Source: Brassica napus
Taxonomy: Eukaryota > Streptophyta > Magnoliopsida > Brassicales > Brassicaceae
Direction of reading: 5' to 3'
Assembly: GCF_020379485.1 (NCBI RefSeq)
Contig: NC_063448.1
Span: 5,355,726 to 5,419,725 of the forward strand
DNA length: 64,000 bases
A model generated the notes under the pieces. It had not been told where the DNA came from. It did not search any database and worked only from the letters and a program-made list of their open reading frames with translations. Positions 36,693-48,454 of this stretch are shown in pieces (positions within the stretch are counted from its first letter, which is position 1; every line of letters begins with the position of its first letter). A program made the translations under genes and the position numbers.

Positions 36693-38276
36693 ATGTCTGA
36701 AACCTCTTCCATGTCTTTAACAGAGAGAATTTACAATCATCTTTGTCTCTTCGATGTCTCTCTCGCGTTGTTAGGACTCTTTGTTTTCTGTTGCGTGCGT
36801 GAGAAGTTAGCCAAGAAACCAGGTCCAACGACATGGCCAGTGTTCGGAGTTACTACAGAGTTCTTCTTTAACAGGAACGATGTCTACGGTTGGGTCACAA
36901 GATGCTTAAAAACATGTCGAGGTACGTTTCTTTACCGCGGAATCTGGCTCGGTGGCTCTTACGGAGCCGTGACTTGTGTACCCGCCAACGTCGAGTACAT
37001 GCTCAAGACCAACTTCAAGAACTTCCCCAAAGGCGTCTTCTTCAACGAAAGATTCAACGATCTCCTCGAGGATGGCATCTTTAACGCCGATCACGAGTCT
37101 TGGAAGGAGCAAAGACGGATCATCATAACCGAAATGCATTCGACTCGGTTTGTGGAGCATTCTTTTCAGACAACGCAGGATTTGGTGAGGGAGAAGCTGT
37201 TGAATGTGATGGAGAGTTTTGAAAAGTCACAAGAGGCTTTTGACCTACAAGATGTGCTCTTGCGCTTGACGTTTGACAACATCTGCATCGCTGGTCTTGG
37301 CGACAACCCTGGAACACTTGGTTCTGATCTTCCTCTTGTCCCATTTGCTCAAGCTTTTGAAGAAGCAACGGAGTCTACTCTTTTTAGGTTCATGATTCCT
37401 CCTTTTGTGTGGAAGACTATGAGGTTCTTGGACGTTGGGTATGAGAAAGGTCTGAGGAAAGCTGTTGAGGTGGTTCATGAGTTTGTTGACAAGATGGTCG
37501 TGGAGCGTATCTGCAAGCTCAAGGAGGAGAAAACGTTAGGGAACAGATCAGATGTACTCTCGAGAATCATCGAGATAGAAAGTCATCACAAGAAGAGCGA
37601 TGAGAAAGATCCTTCCATAGTCAAGTTTTTCAGACAGTTCTGCACTAGTTTCATCTTAGCTGGGAGAGACACGAGTTCAGTTGCACTAACATGGTTCTTT
37701 TGGGTGATACAGAGACACCCTGAAGTCGAAAACAAAATCATCAGCGAGGTCAGAGAGATCTTGAGACAGAGAGGAGATCATCATCAAACTAGTCTCTTCA
37801 CGGTCAAGGAACTAAACGACATGGTGTATCTACAAGCAGCACTCTCGGAGACCATGAGGCTTTACCCTCCAATCCCTATGGAGATGAAACAAGCCACTGA
37901 AGACGATGTTTTCCCTGATGGGACGTTTCTAAGTAAAGGCTCGCGAGTTTACTTTGCGATATACGCCATGGGAAGGATGGAATCAATCTGGGGGAAAGAC
38001 TGTGAGGTGTTTAGACCAGAGAGATGGATACAAGCAGGGAGTTTCGTGAGCGATGACCAGTTTAAATACGTTGTGTTTAATGCTGGGCCAAGGCTTTGTT
38101 TAGGGAAGACATTTGCTTACTTGCAGATGAAGACAGTAGCTGCTTCTGTATTGTTGAGGTACTCGGTGAAGGTTGATCCAGATCATGTTGTTGTCCCTAG
38201 AGTAACGACGACTTTGTACATGAAGCACGGTCTCAAGGTGACCATCTCGCCAAGGTCGCTGGAAGAGAAGAGGTAA
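36693..38276 (+). CDS. Cytochrome P450, CYP86C subfamily
   Basis: A single intronless frame of about 527 aa (an in-frame Met at 36678 would add five residues). It has an N-terminal membrane anchor (VSLALLGLFVFCC), the I-helix AGRDTSS, the K-helix SETMRL (ExxR), and the heme loop FNAGPRLCLG with ligand Cys near residue 469. All essential P450 motifs are intact. CYP86 enzymes are ER-bound fatty-acid omega-hydroxylases that feed cutin and suberin synthesis; the substrate of the C subfamily is less clear. The best relatives in this chromosomal place are CYP86C3 and CYP86C4 (At1g13140/At1g13150). It is the only surviving copy of that tandem pair here. Confidence 0.93.
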   Translation: MSETSSMSLTERIYNHLCLFDVSLALLGLFVFCCVREKLAKKPGPTTWPVFGVTTEFFFNRNDVYGWVTRCLKTCRGTFLYRGIWLGGSYGAVTCVPANVEYMLKTNFKNFPKGVFFNERFNDLLEDGIFNADHESWKEQRRIIITEMHSTRFVEHSFQTTQDLVREKLLNVMESFEKSQEAFDLQDVLLRLTFDNICIAGLGDNPGTLGSDLPLVPFAQAFEEATESTLFRFMIPPFVWKTMRFLDVGYEKGLRKAVEVVHEFVDKMVVERICKLKEEKTLGNRSDVLSRIIEIESHHKKSDEKDPSIVKFFRQFCTSFILAGRDTSSVALTWFFWVIQRHPEVENKIISEVREILRQRGDHHQTSLFTVKELNDMVYLQAALSETMRLYPPIPMEMKQATEDDVFPDGTFLSKGSRVYFAIYAMGRMESIWGKDCEVFRPERWIQAGSFVSDDQFKYVVFNAGPRLCLGKTFAYLQMKTVAASVLLRYSVKVDPDHVVVPRVTTTLYMKHGLKVTISPRSLEEKR

Positions 38277-38751
38277 ATATTCGACGTGGCATATCATGGA
38301 GAAGTTACTAGAGTCATGTTTAGTGTATAATCATTGCGAAAGATAACACTTGATAGAGGAGGTTGACCTTCTCTTATAGTATCAAAAAACTGCAATGTAA
38401 CAACTTCAACTTCACTTTATATATTTTCATTAATGCAAATTTTCTGTTTAATAATTCAAATAATTTACTGAAAGATGATTTTTTTTTTAGGTATTAGAGA
38501 TAAAGTAATTGAACATCGGGAATTCAATGAGACATTAATTAATATATAAAGGGTTAGGGTCAATTCACTAATTATCAATTATTTTTAAGTTGGAAGTCCG
38601 TAATAAACTCGAATCTAACATTAGAATTAACAATGATATATTAAGAAATGAATTTGAACAAGAGATATTCTAACATTTTCTTGATTATTTTTCTAATCTA
38701 AAACGAGGACTTAATTAATTTTCTAATAGTTTGCTAGTCATATTAAGAGCT
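38277..38751. other. Convergent 3' flanks of CYP86C and the GH5 gene
   Basis: AT-rich spacer between tail-to-tail genes; it holds the 3' UTRs only. Confidence 0.5.
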
Positions 38752-41700
38752 TTACAGCAAATCCGATTTGGGAGACAAATTCTCCAACTGTTTGTACAGT
38801 CTTGATCCCTTCAATGGCCTTGTTGCGTTAATGATAGTGAACCATTGGCTCATTGGCTCACAAGAACTGTCCTTACTCAGACATTTGCAAGCATTAGCCA
38901 GAACTTTGTCGTCTGCGGCCACGTCAAGGCAAACAGAAGTGTTGTTACTTGTTGTTGAAGCTAAGTGCATCTTAGATGCCGAGATAGTCTGCCATATTGA
39001 ACCGGGACTTGAACAATCCGTCTTAGTCATCGTAACCCTGTTTCCTGGTCCGTTGCTCTGTAAACACAAAGACTGGTCTTTGATTCGTAGTGTTTGCTTA
39101 GTGTAGCTCCATGGTTCGGAACTGTTGCATGGACCAAGAGTAAGCATTGTCGTGTCATTGAGAGACCGTACTAGGCAGAGTCCGGTATATGGATGGAAAA
39201 CCAGATTGTAAGCATCAGTTGAAGGCCCCGGTCCTAGTAAACCAAATCGAACCAAAAAAAATTAGTGACTGAAGCAAATCTTGGTTAAGCTTCTAGAAAC
39301 TTTTGCGATGTATGTTATGCACCTTGAAGCTGAGATTGAAGAAGAGTGATCTTTTGCAAGAAACTCGAGTTTCGAACGCTAATCCAATCCGAATCCAACA
39401 CACCATAATACTCAACCAAACCGACCTTACCTTCTCTCAAGTAATAACTTCCGGTTAGGGCCCATAGCGACCAATCAACATCATTACCGGCCGCCCAACC
39501 ACTTACACATCCGAAATAGCGATTATCATCTGCGTTTCCTCCTCTTTCGTCTATACCAAACTCGCTGAGGAACAAGGGAAAGCCTTTGTTGAGGAGAAAC
39601 TCGCCACCGTTTCTTATCCGGTTTAGAACTCGACCGCAGATATCGTTAGGGTTGTTGGTCGCCCAGTTTCCGTCACTGAAAGAGTACCAATGGAGCTCGA
39701 ACACGAGTTTTTTGGTGAATGATAGTTTTACGGGTCTGGACCTAACGAAAGAGAGATCGGCGTCGAAACTTAGACCGGACAGGATTACAAGTACGTTCTT
39801 GTTTGCTGCATGAACTGCTTCCGCTCCTTGTTGCATATACCTACGTACATTGAAAGGAAAACATTCGTTTGATTTTAATTAATAAATTATAACGAAGAGT
39901 ACAATGAAAACAACTTCCGTTTGTTCAAGGTCAACTTTCAACCTAAAATTTTGATTTTTGTAACAAACTCTTAAATCATTGACAAATCCAAGAAACAACG
40001 TTTGTATATATGCCTCATTAACAAGTGTTTTATTCACATACTTTATTTTAGGGATACATTTGTTATAGTACATATATATATATATATTTTAAATCTCAAA
40101 ATAAAAAAGAAGAAACTTAATTAAAGATTTTTATTTGCTAAACTTTATAATAATTTTTTAATGTAATACATAATATATGCATGGGCTAAAAAGTAGTAAC
40201 CTTACTTGAACCAGTCGTCCGCGTTTTGTTTAGGCCCTCTAAGTTCATTCCTTAGACTCATGCCAACGACATTAGAGACGCCATCGAACGTCGCCGCCAT
40301 TTTACTCAAAGCGGCGGTCCATTCGGTGGGATCGAAGAACTTGTCACCGAAAAAACCGTTACCGTCGTTGTTGGCGCAGCACCACCCTGGTTTGGTTAGG
40401 TGGTTGTCTAATATAACCATCACATCATTGTTTCCTAATGTAGTAACCACCATCTGCCCAAACGAAAAATAAGCTTATATATATATATATCATCATCGAC
40501 ATTTCATTTTCACTTTTCTATTATAGGATTGCGGTTTTGGTTAAATTGGTCATTTTTAGATATATCACGGGGTTTTTAATATTTCCATGGCATGCGGTTT
40601 TTCCATTATGTTTATTTAGACTGGGCATCTTACAACCAAAATTTTGACATTTTAAGAAAATTTATAACATAATTATAACTAATTAGTGAATTATCATTCG
40701 TACTTCGATGATATCCGTATGACAATTTATCTAATGTATACAAAATAGCTTTGATATAAAATACTAATGCTGATTTGTAAAGTTTGGTTGGCAGCGTGAT
40801 GATACATGATGTATGATATGCAACTTAGTATATGAGAATAAAGGTTTATGATCATAGAAAGAAAAAACCTGTGTTGTGAAATTTAGATTCGGAACAATAC
40901 TAATGTTTTGTAATTTCAAGAACCTTAGTCTCTTTGTAATCTCATCTCCAAACGAGAATTTGAAAATCAGGTAAAAAGACTCGATCCTCGCTAAATAACT
41001 TACCAACTTTTGGGTACGCATATGCATGTTGCATTATACACCCATTAAGAATAGAACAAATCCATGAGAACATAATTAGCTCATGTGACAGAAAAGGCAA
41101 AAGGCCAAACAAACATCACGAGTGTTATGTGTTCTTAAGTTGCACATTAACTTCATTTACCCACTACCAAACAATTTTTAATTAATTAAGAAATTGACGA
41201 TTGACATATTTCAGCGTACACATTCCCGGATATTTTGTTTAATAACAATTCCCAACCAAACCCCAACAAGATTTGATTGAATATTTTGTTTATGTAAAGT
41301 TTCCCACAAGAGTTGACGTGTTCTTTAGACAGTTTGGTTCTTCTACAATTTATATACGTGTAATAAGTTTGATAAGCAACATTGAAACTTGAAATTCATT
41401 CTTCTGTCAATGGAAGTTTTAACTATTAAATTAATTATAACTTTAAAAATTAGTTGAACAGATTCATTTTAATGTCTAAAGATTGCATTTCCCTAAAAGT
41501 GTAAAGCATAAGTCCATCGAACACCCTATATGCCTGGTCAGTTTAAATCTTTACACAATTCATATCAAGAAACAAATTAAAAACAGCAGAAATATAAAGA
41601 GAAGACTATAACACAAAAGCTCTTAACCTAAAAAAACATTTATATTCTTTTTCTTTGTAGCTGATTAATTTTTTACAATTCAATGATTCACCCCATCTTG

Positions 41701-42810
41701 TGTTTAATTAAGAAATAAATATAAAAATCATAGAAAAAGAAGGACCCCAAGCATTTTATTTCATCATATATCTTTTCATTTGAATGGATTGTTGAGGTGT
41801 TTCATGAATCGATATTTTATGGAAATAGCTTGTCTATATATAAAAAAATTGTTATTTTCTGTTAATTTGCAAAATACTCATTCTGTTTCGTAATAAGTGT
41901 CATTCTAGTTTTTTTTTCTTGTTACACAAAAAGTGTCACTTTACAATTTCAATGCAAATTATACTTATTTTCAACTGAAAATTAATTGTAAACTGCATTG
42001 GTTTTATAAATAATTTTATTTATCTCAAATACTTTTGGTCAGAAAGATGTAATTAATAACAACCTACATATATTTCCGCTACTTTCTTAGTCTGTGTGAA
42101 AAGTGTCAAAGTGACACTTATTCAGAAACGGAGGGAGGGAGTATGTTATATGTTCACATGACACATGAAAAAAGGATGTAGAGAAGGACACGTGTATGCT
42201 TACATATCTAAGATTTGCAATAAATATTCAAGTCATCTTAGTATAAAACCTATACTTTTAATCAAAAAACAAAACGGGTTTCAATATCTGCATTATAATT
42301 CAATCTCTAATACATTACTGTAAACTAATATAACCGACACAATTTTTGGAAAGTGAAAAGCTTGAAGATATTATAAGAGTGTACCTTGAAAGCTTCAATG
42401 AGGGAGATATCAATAATGGAGGGGTTGTTAGTTTGGAAGCCAACAATGTCATCTTTAAGACCAAAGCTTTGAAAAGATTGCCTCACTGTGACATTATTAG
42501 CTAATGTCTCATTAGTCATCAAATCCAACGCCCAAGTTAACCTAACACAATTGAAACCCATTTCAACTATCTTCTTGGCCACAGCGTCCACCGGTTGCTT
42601 GCTCAGCCCTTCAGCCACCACGGGCTGGAGGTGCGATGGCCAGTTCACACACGCTAGCTTCACTCGTTGACCATTCTCGTCGACAATCCAACGGGAGCTT
42701 GTTGAGAGTGGATAAGCCATGTTTGGGACGGTGTTTTGTGCAATGAATGAGAAGAAGAAACAGAAGAAGGGGAAAAAGCAAAACATGTGTTTTGGCTCTT
42801 TTCTCGTCAT
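38752..42810 (-). CDS. Glycoside hydrolase family 5 protein (cellulase-like), secreted
   Basis: Four exons (42385-42810, 40206-40453, 39323-39840, 38752-39233), GT-AG and in phase, give about 557 aa. A hydrophobic signal peptide (FCFFPFFCFFFSFIAQ) leads into the GH5 barrel: CVNWPSHLQP, FNCVRLTWALDLM, VILDNHLTKPGWCC, acid/base Glu in SLRNELRG (about 212), ELHWYSF, and nucleophile Glu in FLSEFG (about 318). A C-terminal ricin-like module follows (NLVFHPYTGLCLV, LTLGPCNSSEPWSY, LCLDVAADD). Both catalytic Glu are present, so activity is likely, but the polysaccharide substrate is not known. The start at 42810 lies about 65 bp below a TATA box; the in-frame ATG at 42861 would be almost at the transcription start. 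Intron 1 is 1.9 kb and hosts a MITE. It corresponds to At1g13130. Confidence 0.92.
41877..42141. mobile_element. Mariner-type (Stowaway-like) MITE in GH5 intron 1
   Basis: This 265-bp element has inverted ends: left CTCATTCTGTTTCGTAATAA, and right end complement CTCCCTCCCTCCGTTTCTGA. Subterminal AAGTGTCA-type motifs occur on both sides. It is flanked by TA (41875-41876, 42142-42143). No coding capacity. Confidence 0.85.
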
Positions 42811-42874
42811 TGCTTGTATGCAGTTGTGTTTTCTTGTTTCTCTTGTGTGTTGGACAATCATTTTAACAATAGTC

Positions 42875-42883
42875 TTATTTATA
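42875..42883 (-). promoter_or_regulatory. TATA box of the GH5 gene
   Basis: TATAAATAA on the minus strand lies 65-73 bp upstream of the preferred ATG at 42810. It predicts a transcription start near 42850 and argues against the longer frame from 42861. Confidence 0.6.
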
Positions 42884-44465
42884 GAGAGAGGGTTGAGAAG
42901 TAAATGTCTCTGTCCTTAAAATATGTTCTTCCTTTACTGTTCATAAATCATAAATTACAAGTTATGTTTTACCATTTTTTTTACGTTAATATCACTTGGC
43001 TTCCTCTCCGTGTTAACTGTAATCAACGTTTGATATATTGGTAATTAAAAAAAAATATTCTAAACATGAGTTTTCTTTAGAGTACCTGAAACGTGAATAG
43101 CTGGTGTCAATATCAGAAGTATGAGAAGTCTCATAAAGCTAAAACTCAACATTACAAGATTCCAAATATACATAACCATCTAGCTATCATGTATACATAC
43201 TCCTACTAAATATCCTATACTTGAAAATGAAACGTCGCTAACTGTCAAAATACTAGAATGCGTGCAACAGTTCTAACTAAAATCCGTGTGAGCATTTAAA
43301 GACAAGATAGCCGTTTCACCCCTGAAAATAGGTTTCGAACAAGCATCTACATGAGCAGTATATCCACCGCACCGTCTTTCAGACTCAAATCAAATATTTA
43401 GTAATCGTTCAAATTAACAACGAATCAAAGTTAAAGAACAACACGTATGAAAGGTCACTTTTGATGATCAAAATGAATGAACCATATTTAGAAGTGTACA
43501 TATCATTCTTGCGCATATGTTATGCTAATTTTCGTGAAGAAATGTTCAATATTTAGAAGGACGATGGTTTTATTTTTTGCGGTGAAATTCATTATATTAG
43601 GTGCTTATATGGAAAATTTGGTATACGTGAATTTAATAAATCAATGAAGAAAAAAATTAAACCTTATTTTTTCCAGTAGTAATATTACAGTATTATTTTT
43701 TGAATCAGGAAGACTAGTTAACATCTAGAACGCTTGAGTTTTTCAACATGTATATGTTAGGGAGCTTTGTCAACTCTATAGTTGATATCTGTAATTAATG
43801 TCTACGTACACAAAACCAAATGCAGTTACCAACTATCTGAATCCATTTACTTATTTAGATTTTTTTTAAAATGTAAAAGTGCCATTTATTTATGTGAGCT
43901 GTTATACAATTACCCACTCTAGCACTGTACATCACTACGTTATAAAACCCAGTCCCCATATATATAAATTCAAAAAATAGTACAAAGTCGAGATATATAA
44001 CTTTGAATGCAGTATAATTTTATTTCCAAGATAAAATTAGTCTCAAGTAATTACAGATTGGGCAACACTTGTTCACAAGTTAAGAGAGACTTGAAAGACC
44101 GTTAAAGTTTAACCCACGTCAAAGTAAATACTCCTTTCGGTGATTTGTAACACAAGATTCCCTAAAACGAATATTTTTTGGTTTAAAGAAAAAGAATCAA
44201 TTTATTTCTCTTCTAAAAAATTAACCATTCGTTTCTGATATATTTTCCATTTTTTGAAAATTTGATTTAAACCGACCGGTTCTTCATAACCGCCGGTTTT
44301 CTCTCTCTGCAAGGCACATTATCGTCTGCAGTTGTTTCTTCTTCGTTTAAATCACCGGTCGTGTTTCCAATGTAAGTTCTCTGTTTCATCAGTGAGTGGG
44401 GTTACCTCTAAAACATATGTTTTGGTTCTGTTTTGAGATTTAATTGATGTTCCTTTTTCTCTGTG
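42884..44465. other. Intergenic DNA between GH5 and the GLE1 relic
   Basis: AT-rich, with no reading frame or recognised element. The final part (about 44270-44400), with CCGGTT motifs and a TTTCCAATGTAAGTT donor-like site, is probably the old promoter and first exon of GLE1. Confidence 0.45.
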
Positions 44466-47130
44466 CCTTGGAACCTCGTTGTCCCAGCCAGAAGCTTTGA
44501 TGGGATGAGCATTGACCGTGAGGCTATCTGAAATTGAGTCTGTAGAAAAGAATCTCAATGCTTTTTCAAAGTTTCCTCAGCCTTTCACTAAGACTGCCTT
44601 AACATTTAGCTCGCTTTTGAGGTCTGCATTGGTTTAGGATTGAAAAGTAGAGAATGTTTCTCTTTAGGACTGTTCGTTTGGTTGCCGCAGGTACCGGCGG
44701 CAGCGGCAGCGTCAACATTCTGCGTCAACTCTTGTTCGTTTCGTTGACGCAGGAAACTGCGTCTGACGCCGCGTCCTGCGGCTGACGCCGCGTCCTGCGG
44801 CTGACGCCGATAAAATCTGCGGTCGCGATATAGTATGCGGCAGCGGCAGCGGCAGCGTCTGCATCTGCGAAACGAACAACAACTGTTCTCATTGACGCTG
44901 CCGCCGCCGCTGACGCCGAAACCTGCGGCAACCAAACGAACAGGAATTTTGTGACAAAAAAAAAGAGAGAGAGAATGGTTTTCTCATGTTAAAATGGCGT
45001 GTTAAAAAAAAGGAGTGGTGGAATGGCTGTAAGAAGATTGTAGTCAAGTCTGTACGATGTGGAAACGGTTTGCTTGTGATGAGCTTGAGGTGCTCAACAC
45101 CAACTCTTCTTCCTTGCTACCTTGTTTGATGGTTACTTCATGTTCATACAGTGATGAATCTGATGATGAGATTGACTGTGAACCTGAGTCTTTTCTGATG
45201 AGTAACGTGGGTTTGGCTGAGACTGCCCTATATGAAGTGAGGCACAAGTTTTGTTGTTGTTGATAAACTGATTGAGATATTGGATCTGTTTGTTGATGAT
45301 AACAGGAAGATATCAGGAATCAAGTATCAGATGTCGGAGCGGAAATAATGAAAGAGATGGAATCGTCTCTCGCTCAAAGAAACTAGGAAAGAAGTGGAAC
45401 CTAAACGTGATCTACGAAAAGTGTAAGCTATGGTTGGTTGCAGGGATACATTTTTGCTTACCACTTTACTTCATAGTATGCTGTGATTGTTTTTCCTTCT
45501 AATGTCTACAAATTTTGGGAAATAAATGAGTTTTTTTTCTTGTTGCTGGTGTTTTGATACATTCAGCTACATTGAATGCTCAAGCTGGTGGGTAGCTATC
45601 TTCTTCTAAACACCTATTGGTATCCTACGTTGCTGTGATTGTTTTTTCCTTTTCATTTGATTATTTGAATATTGCAACCTTATTTCTTGTTGTGTTTATT
45701 CTTTATTGGAGCAGCCTAGGTAAATCAATCCAAGCTGCAGAAAGTGCTTTGACATTGGAGAAGCACAGGTTGAAGAAGCTGGAAGAGTTAGAAGCAGTGA
45801 ACCAGTCTCTAAAATCATGTTCAAATGAGGTATCTATCTTTTTCCTTATGCTGTTATCCATCATATCATACACATTTTCTCACAAGTCATTTTTTTTTTC
45901 TTTTCCATTTATTACTATTTGTAGGACTTTAGCATCTTTGAAAAAACAAATTGCAAGGGCCATAAAGCAAATAAGGGCAACAAAGGATAATGTAAGGTAT
46001 GGTTCATGGTTTCTTCATGACTGTTGTTGTATATGTGACTCTTTTCGCGTTTTAATGTAGGAGCCTTGATCTTGTTTTACTTTTGAAAATGTCAATTTTA
46101 AGCATGTGGTACGAAAGATTCAATATAGAGTTGAAGAGGTTTTGTGTAAGCTTTGCCTAGGCGTCTCTTATATAGAGTTCATTCTTTGGACTCAGATTGT
46201 TGTGCTCGGGTCAAACTGGCAAACAACTCTTTGTTAATGTTTGTTGATTCTTGCAGATAGTCTCCACTCAAGACCCTTTTGCAGGCAGCTACGTCATCCT
46301 TTATGTCACCTCGCAGGTACAAAATCTGAAAATGTTTTGTTGTTTCTGTAGTTAAAACTCTCTTTGCCGTTACTGAATATCATCTATCATTGATGCACAC
46401 AAGCAATGGATATTGTTCTTGCTGATTTTTACAAAGCTTGCATTTACACTGTCCCAAAGCATATTATTAGCTCACATGTAAGTAAATTTCTCTAAAATTA
46501 CTTTGACCTAATTGTTAAGAATTTCTTAATTAATTGTTAATAAATTCAGTCAGGTTGGGACTCAGACGCATATCACCGCCTAGCTTCTACGGTGAGACGC
46601 TACGGTGCACTTGTCCAGGTTTCTACCTCTTTTTTTATTCAACTCTGTCTTGTGAACTACTGTTTCCGTAGTCTGATTCTTAGCAATGTGACTCTTCTTC
46701 TAATGGCAATAACAGACCGATATTTGCGGTGGCAATGCTCATAACATTCATGGGATTGAACATGGATGGGCTTGGTTTGCCCGGTTCCTTAACAAAATCT
46801 CAGCCTACAGATGCTACTACAACAGCCTTAAACGCATTTCTCCAGGTACCCGAAAAAGCTTAGATTTACAATTACCGGTTCTGAGTTTTTTTGAAATGAG
46901 CTATGTATCATAACTTTGGTACATGTTGATGTGTAGACGGCAGGGTTTGGTCTATTCATCAGAGGTACAAATCTCAGTTCTTAAAAGCTGCGAACGTTGT
47001 CAGAGAGCATTTCTTGCCAAAGTTGAGGGCGAAAAAGGACGCAGCGAATCTACAGACGATCATAACCGATATAACAGCGTACTTGGATTACCAGATGTAT
47101 GTATCTCAAGGAACCTATAGGAAGAACTAG
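44466..47130 (+). pseudogene. GLE1 mRNA-export factor, decayed copy
   Basis: Exon-sized blocks match plant GLE1 (nuclear-pore mRNA export and DEAD-box activator, At1g13120) in the correct order. They include SEIESVEKNLNAFSKFPQPF (about 44526), KRFACDE and SDESDDEIDCEPE (about 45060-45190), EDIRNQVSDV (about 45306), IQAAESALTLEKHRLKKLEE (about 45727), DPFAGSYVILYVTSQ (about 46275), AMDIVLADFYKACIYTVPKH (about 46405), WDSDAYHRL (about 46558), IHGIEHGWAWFARFLNKIS (about 46750) and QFLKAANVVREHFLPKLRAK (about 46970). Breaks are several: frameshifts near 44500, 46805 and 46945, stops in the 5' half, a missing central coiled-coil segment, and a transposon at 44670. GLE1 is essential, so an intact homeologue should exist elsewhere. 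Confidence 0.88.
44670..44943. mobile_element. GC-rich terminal-inverted-repeat element inside the GLE1 relic
   Basis: A perfect 23-bp inverted repeat bounds 274 bp: CTGTTCGTTTGGTTGCCGCA… on the left, and its complement on the right. The interior is very GC-rich, full of GCGGCAGCGGCAGCG and TGACGCC motifs, and includes two tandem copies of a 19-bp unit (44763-44781, 44782-44800). The whole element can fold on itself. I see no certain target duplication, so I leave the superfamily open. Frames within it are not genes. Confidence 0.75.
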
Positions 47131-47398
47131 ATCAGCAGAATCAACATCACCATGGGAATTATTGCAGAGGTTATCATTGAATTTATGTATCATGCGTTAA
47201 ATAAAACTTATCAATTTTCTTTAGGCTGTTGTAACATATAATGTTACACCAATTATTTGAAAAATCAGTCACAAGAAGCTGAATCAAGGAAACATTATTG
47301 TTTAATTACTGAGTATTTTGTGTCACTTAGAGACCTATGTGAAAAGGGTCTATAGAAGGATATCGAATATTATAGATATTAATAACAAATATTGTATA

Positions 47399-47645
47399 CT
47401 CCCTCCGTTCCTAAAAGATGTATGTTCTGGAAAAAAAATTTGTTTCAAAAAGACACATTTTTTACTTTTTCAATGTATAATTTTATGAAAAATTGTAAGT
47501 TTCAAAAAAATTAATGGTGTTTATTGAATTTCTAGTGGCTAAAAATTATGAAAAATTGTTATTCACAAAAAACAATGCATATTTAATGAGTTTTCTTAAT
47601 ATATGTGAAAAGTCTAGAATATGCATTTTTTAAAAACAGAGGGAG
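47399..47645. mobile_element. Mariner-type (Stowaway-like) MITE
   Basis: A 247-bp element with ends CTCCCTCCGTTCCTAAAAGA and the complement of the right end CTCCCTCTGTTTTTAAAAAA, flanked by TA on both sides (47397-47398, 47646-47647). Internal GAAAAATTGT and ATATGCAT-type motifs are mirrored. No coding capacity. Confidence 0.85.
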
Positions 47646-47680
47646 TATTTATTATATAAGACATGTACATATATTTCTAA

Positions 47681-48380
47681 GAGTTATTCTTGGGTTCACC
47701 CTCCTAGGGTGAACCTCTAGGTTCACCAACCAATAGAATTTCATTATTTCAAATTTGATATCTTTTAAAAAAGGAAACAAAATATTGTCAAGTTATATTA
47801 TGTTTAAAAAAAATAAAAATAAAAAATAGTAGTTACAGAAAAAAAAATTAAAAATTTTTTTTAACGTCTTCAGCAAAACACTAAACCCTAAATTCTAATT
47901 CCTAAACCCTATATCCTAATCCCTAAACCCTAAACTCTTGGGTAAACTCTAAACCCTTGGGTAAACCCTAAACCCTTGGGTAAACCATAAATCCTTGGAT
48001 AAATCCTAAACTCTAAATAAAAAAATAAACCCTAAAACTCTAAACCCTAAAACTCTAAACCCTAAATCCTAAGCACTAAACACTGAGTGTTTTAGTATTT
48101 AGTGATTTTGATTTTGAGTTTAAGATTTATCATAGAGTTTAAGGTTTACCCAATGGTTTAGGGTTTAGGATTTAGGGTTTTAGGGATTAGGATTTAGGGT
48201 TTAGGGTTTAATGTTTTGCTGACGACGTTAAAAATATATTTTTTTATAATTACTACTATTTTTTTTTATCATTTAATTTTAAAAAAATAATATAATTTGA
48301 CAATATTTTGTTTCTTTTTTTAAAAGATATCGAATATGAAATAACACAATTCTATTGGTTGGTGAACCCAAGAATAAGTC
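47681..48380. mobile_element. Fold-back MULE-type MITE containing AAACCCTAAA arrays
   Basis: The element is 700 bp and begins GAGTTATTCTTGGGTTCACC. The complement of its end is GACTTATTCTTGGGTTCACC. The exact 9-bp target duplication TATTTCTAA lies at 47672-47680 and 48381-48389. The inverted similarity continues for some 300 bp per arm, so the element is essentially one long hairpin. Near the centre both arms hold irregular tandem AAACCCTAAA/TTAGGGTTT units. The left arm has an extra ~27-bp palindromic insert (CTAGGGTGAACCTCTAGG region, from about 47701). There is no transposase. Confidence 0.92.
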
Positions 48381-48454
48381 TATTTCTAATTATAGTATAG
48401 AAGGATATAGATATTAATGTCTATAATATTCTTTATCCTTCTGTAGGGTCTTTG

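Noticed and set aside
42811..42861. Longer GH5 N-terminus from ATG 42861
   Set aside because: It would place the start codon about 15 bp from the TATA box and put charged residues before the signal peptide.
44606..44935. 109- and 68-codon minus-strand frames rich in Ala/Arg/Cys
   Set aside because: Produced by the GC-rich palindromic transposon, which has no evidence of coding.
47880..48215. Interstitial telomere or chromosome-fusion scar
   Set aside because: The AAACCCTAAA units are irregular, occur in both orientations, and lie inside a MITE with a precise target duplication.
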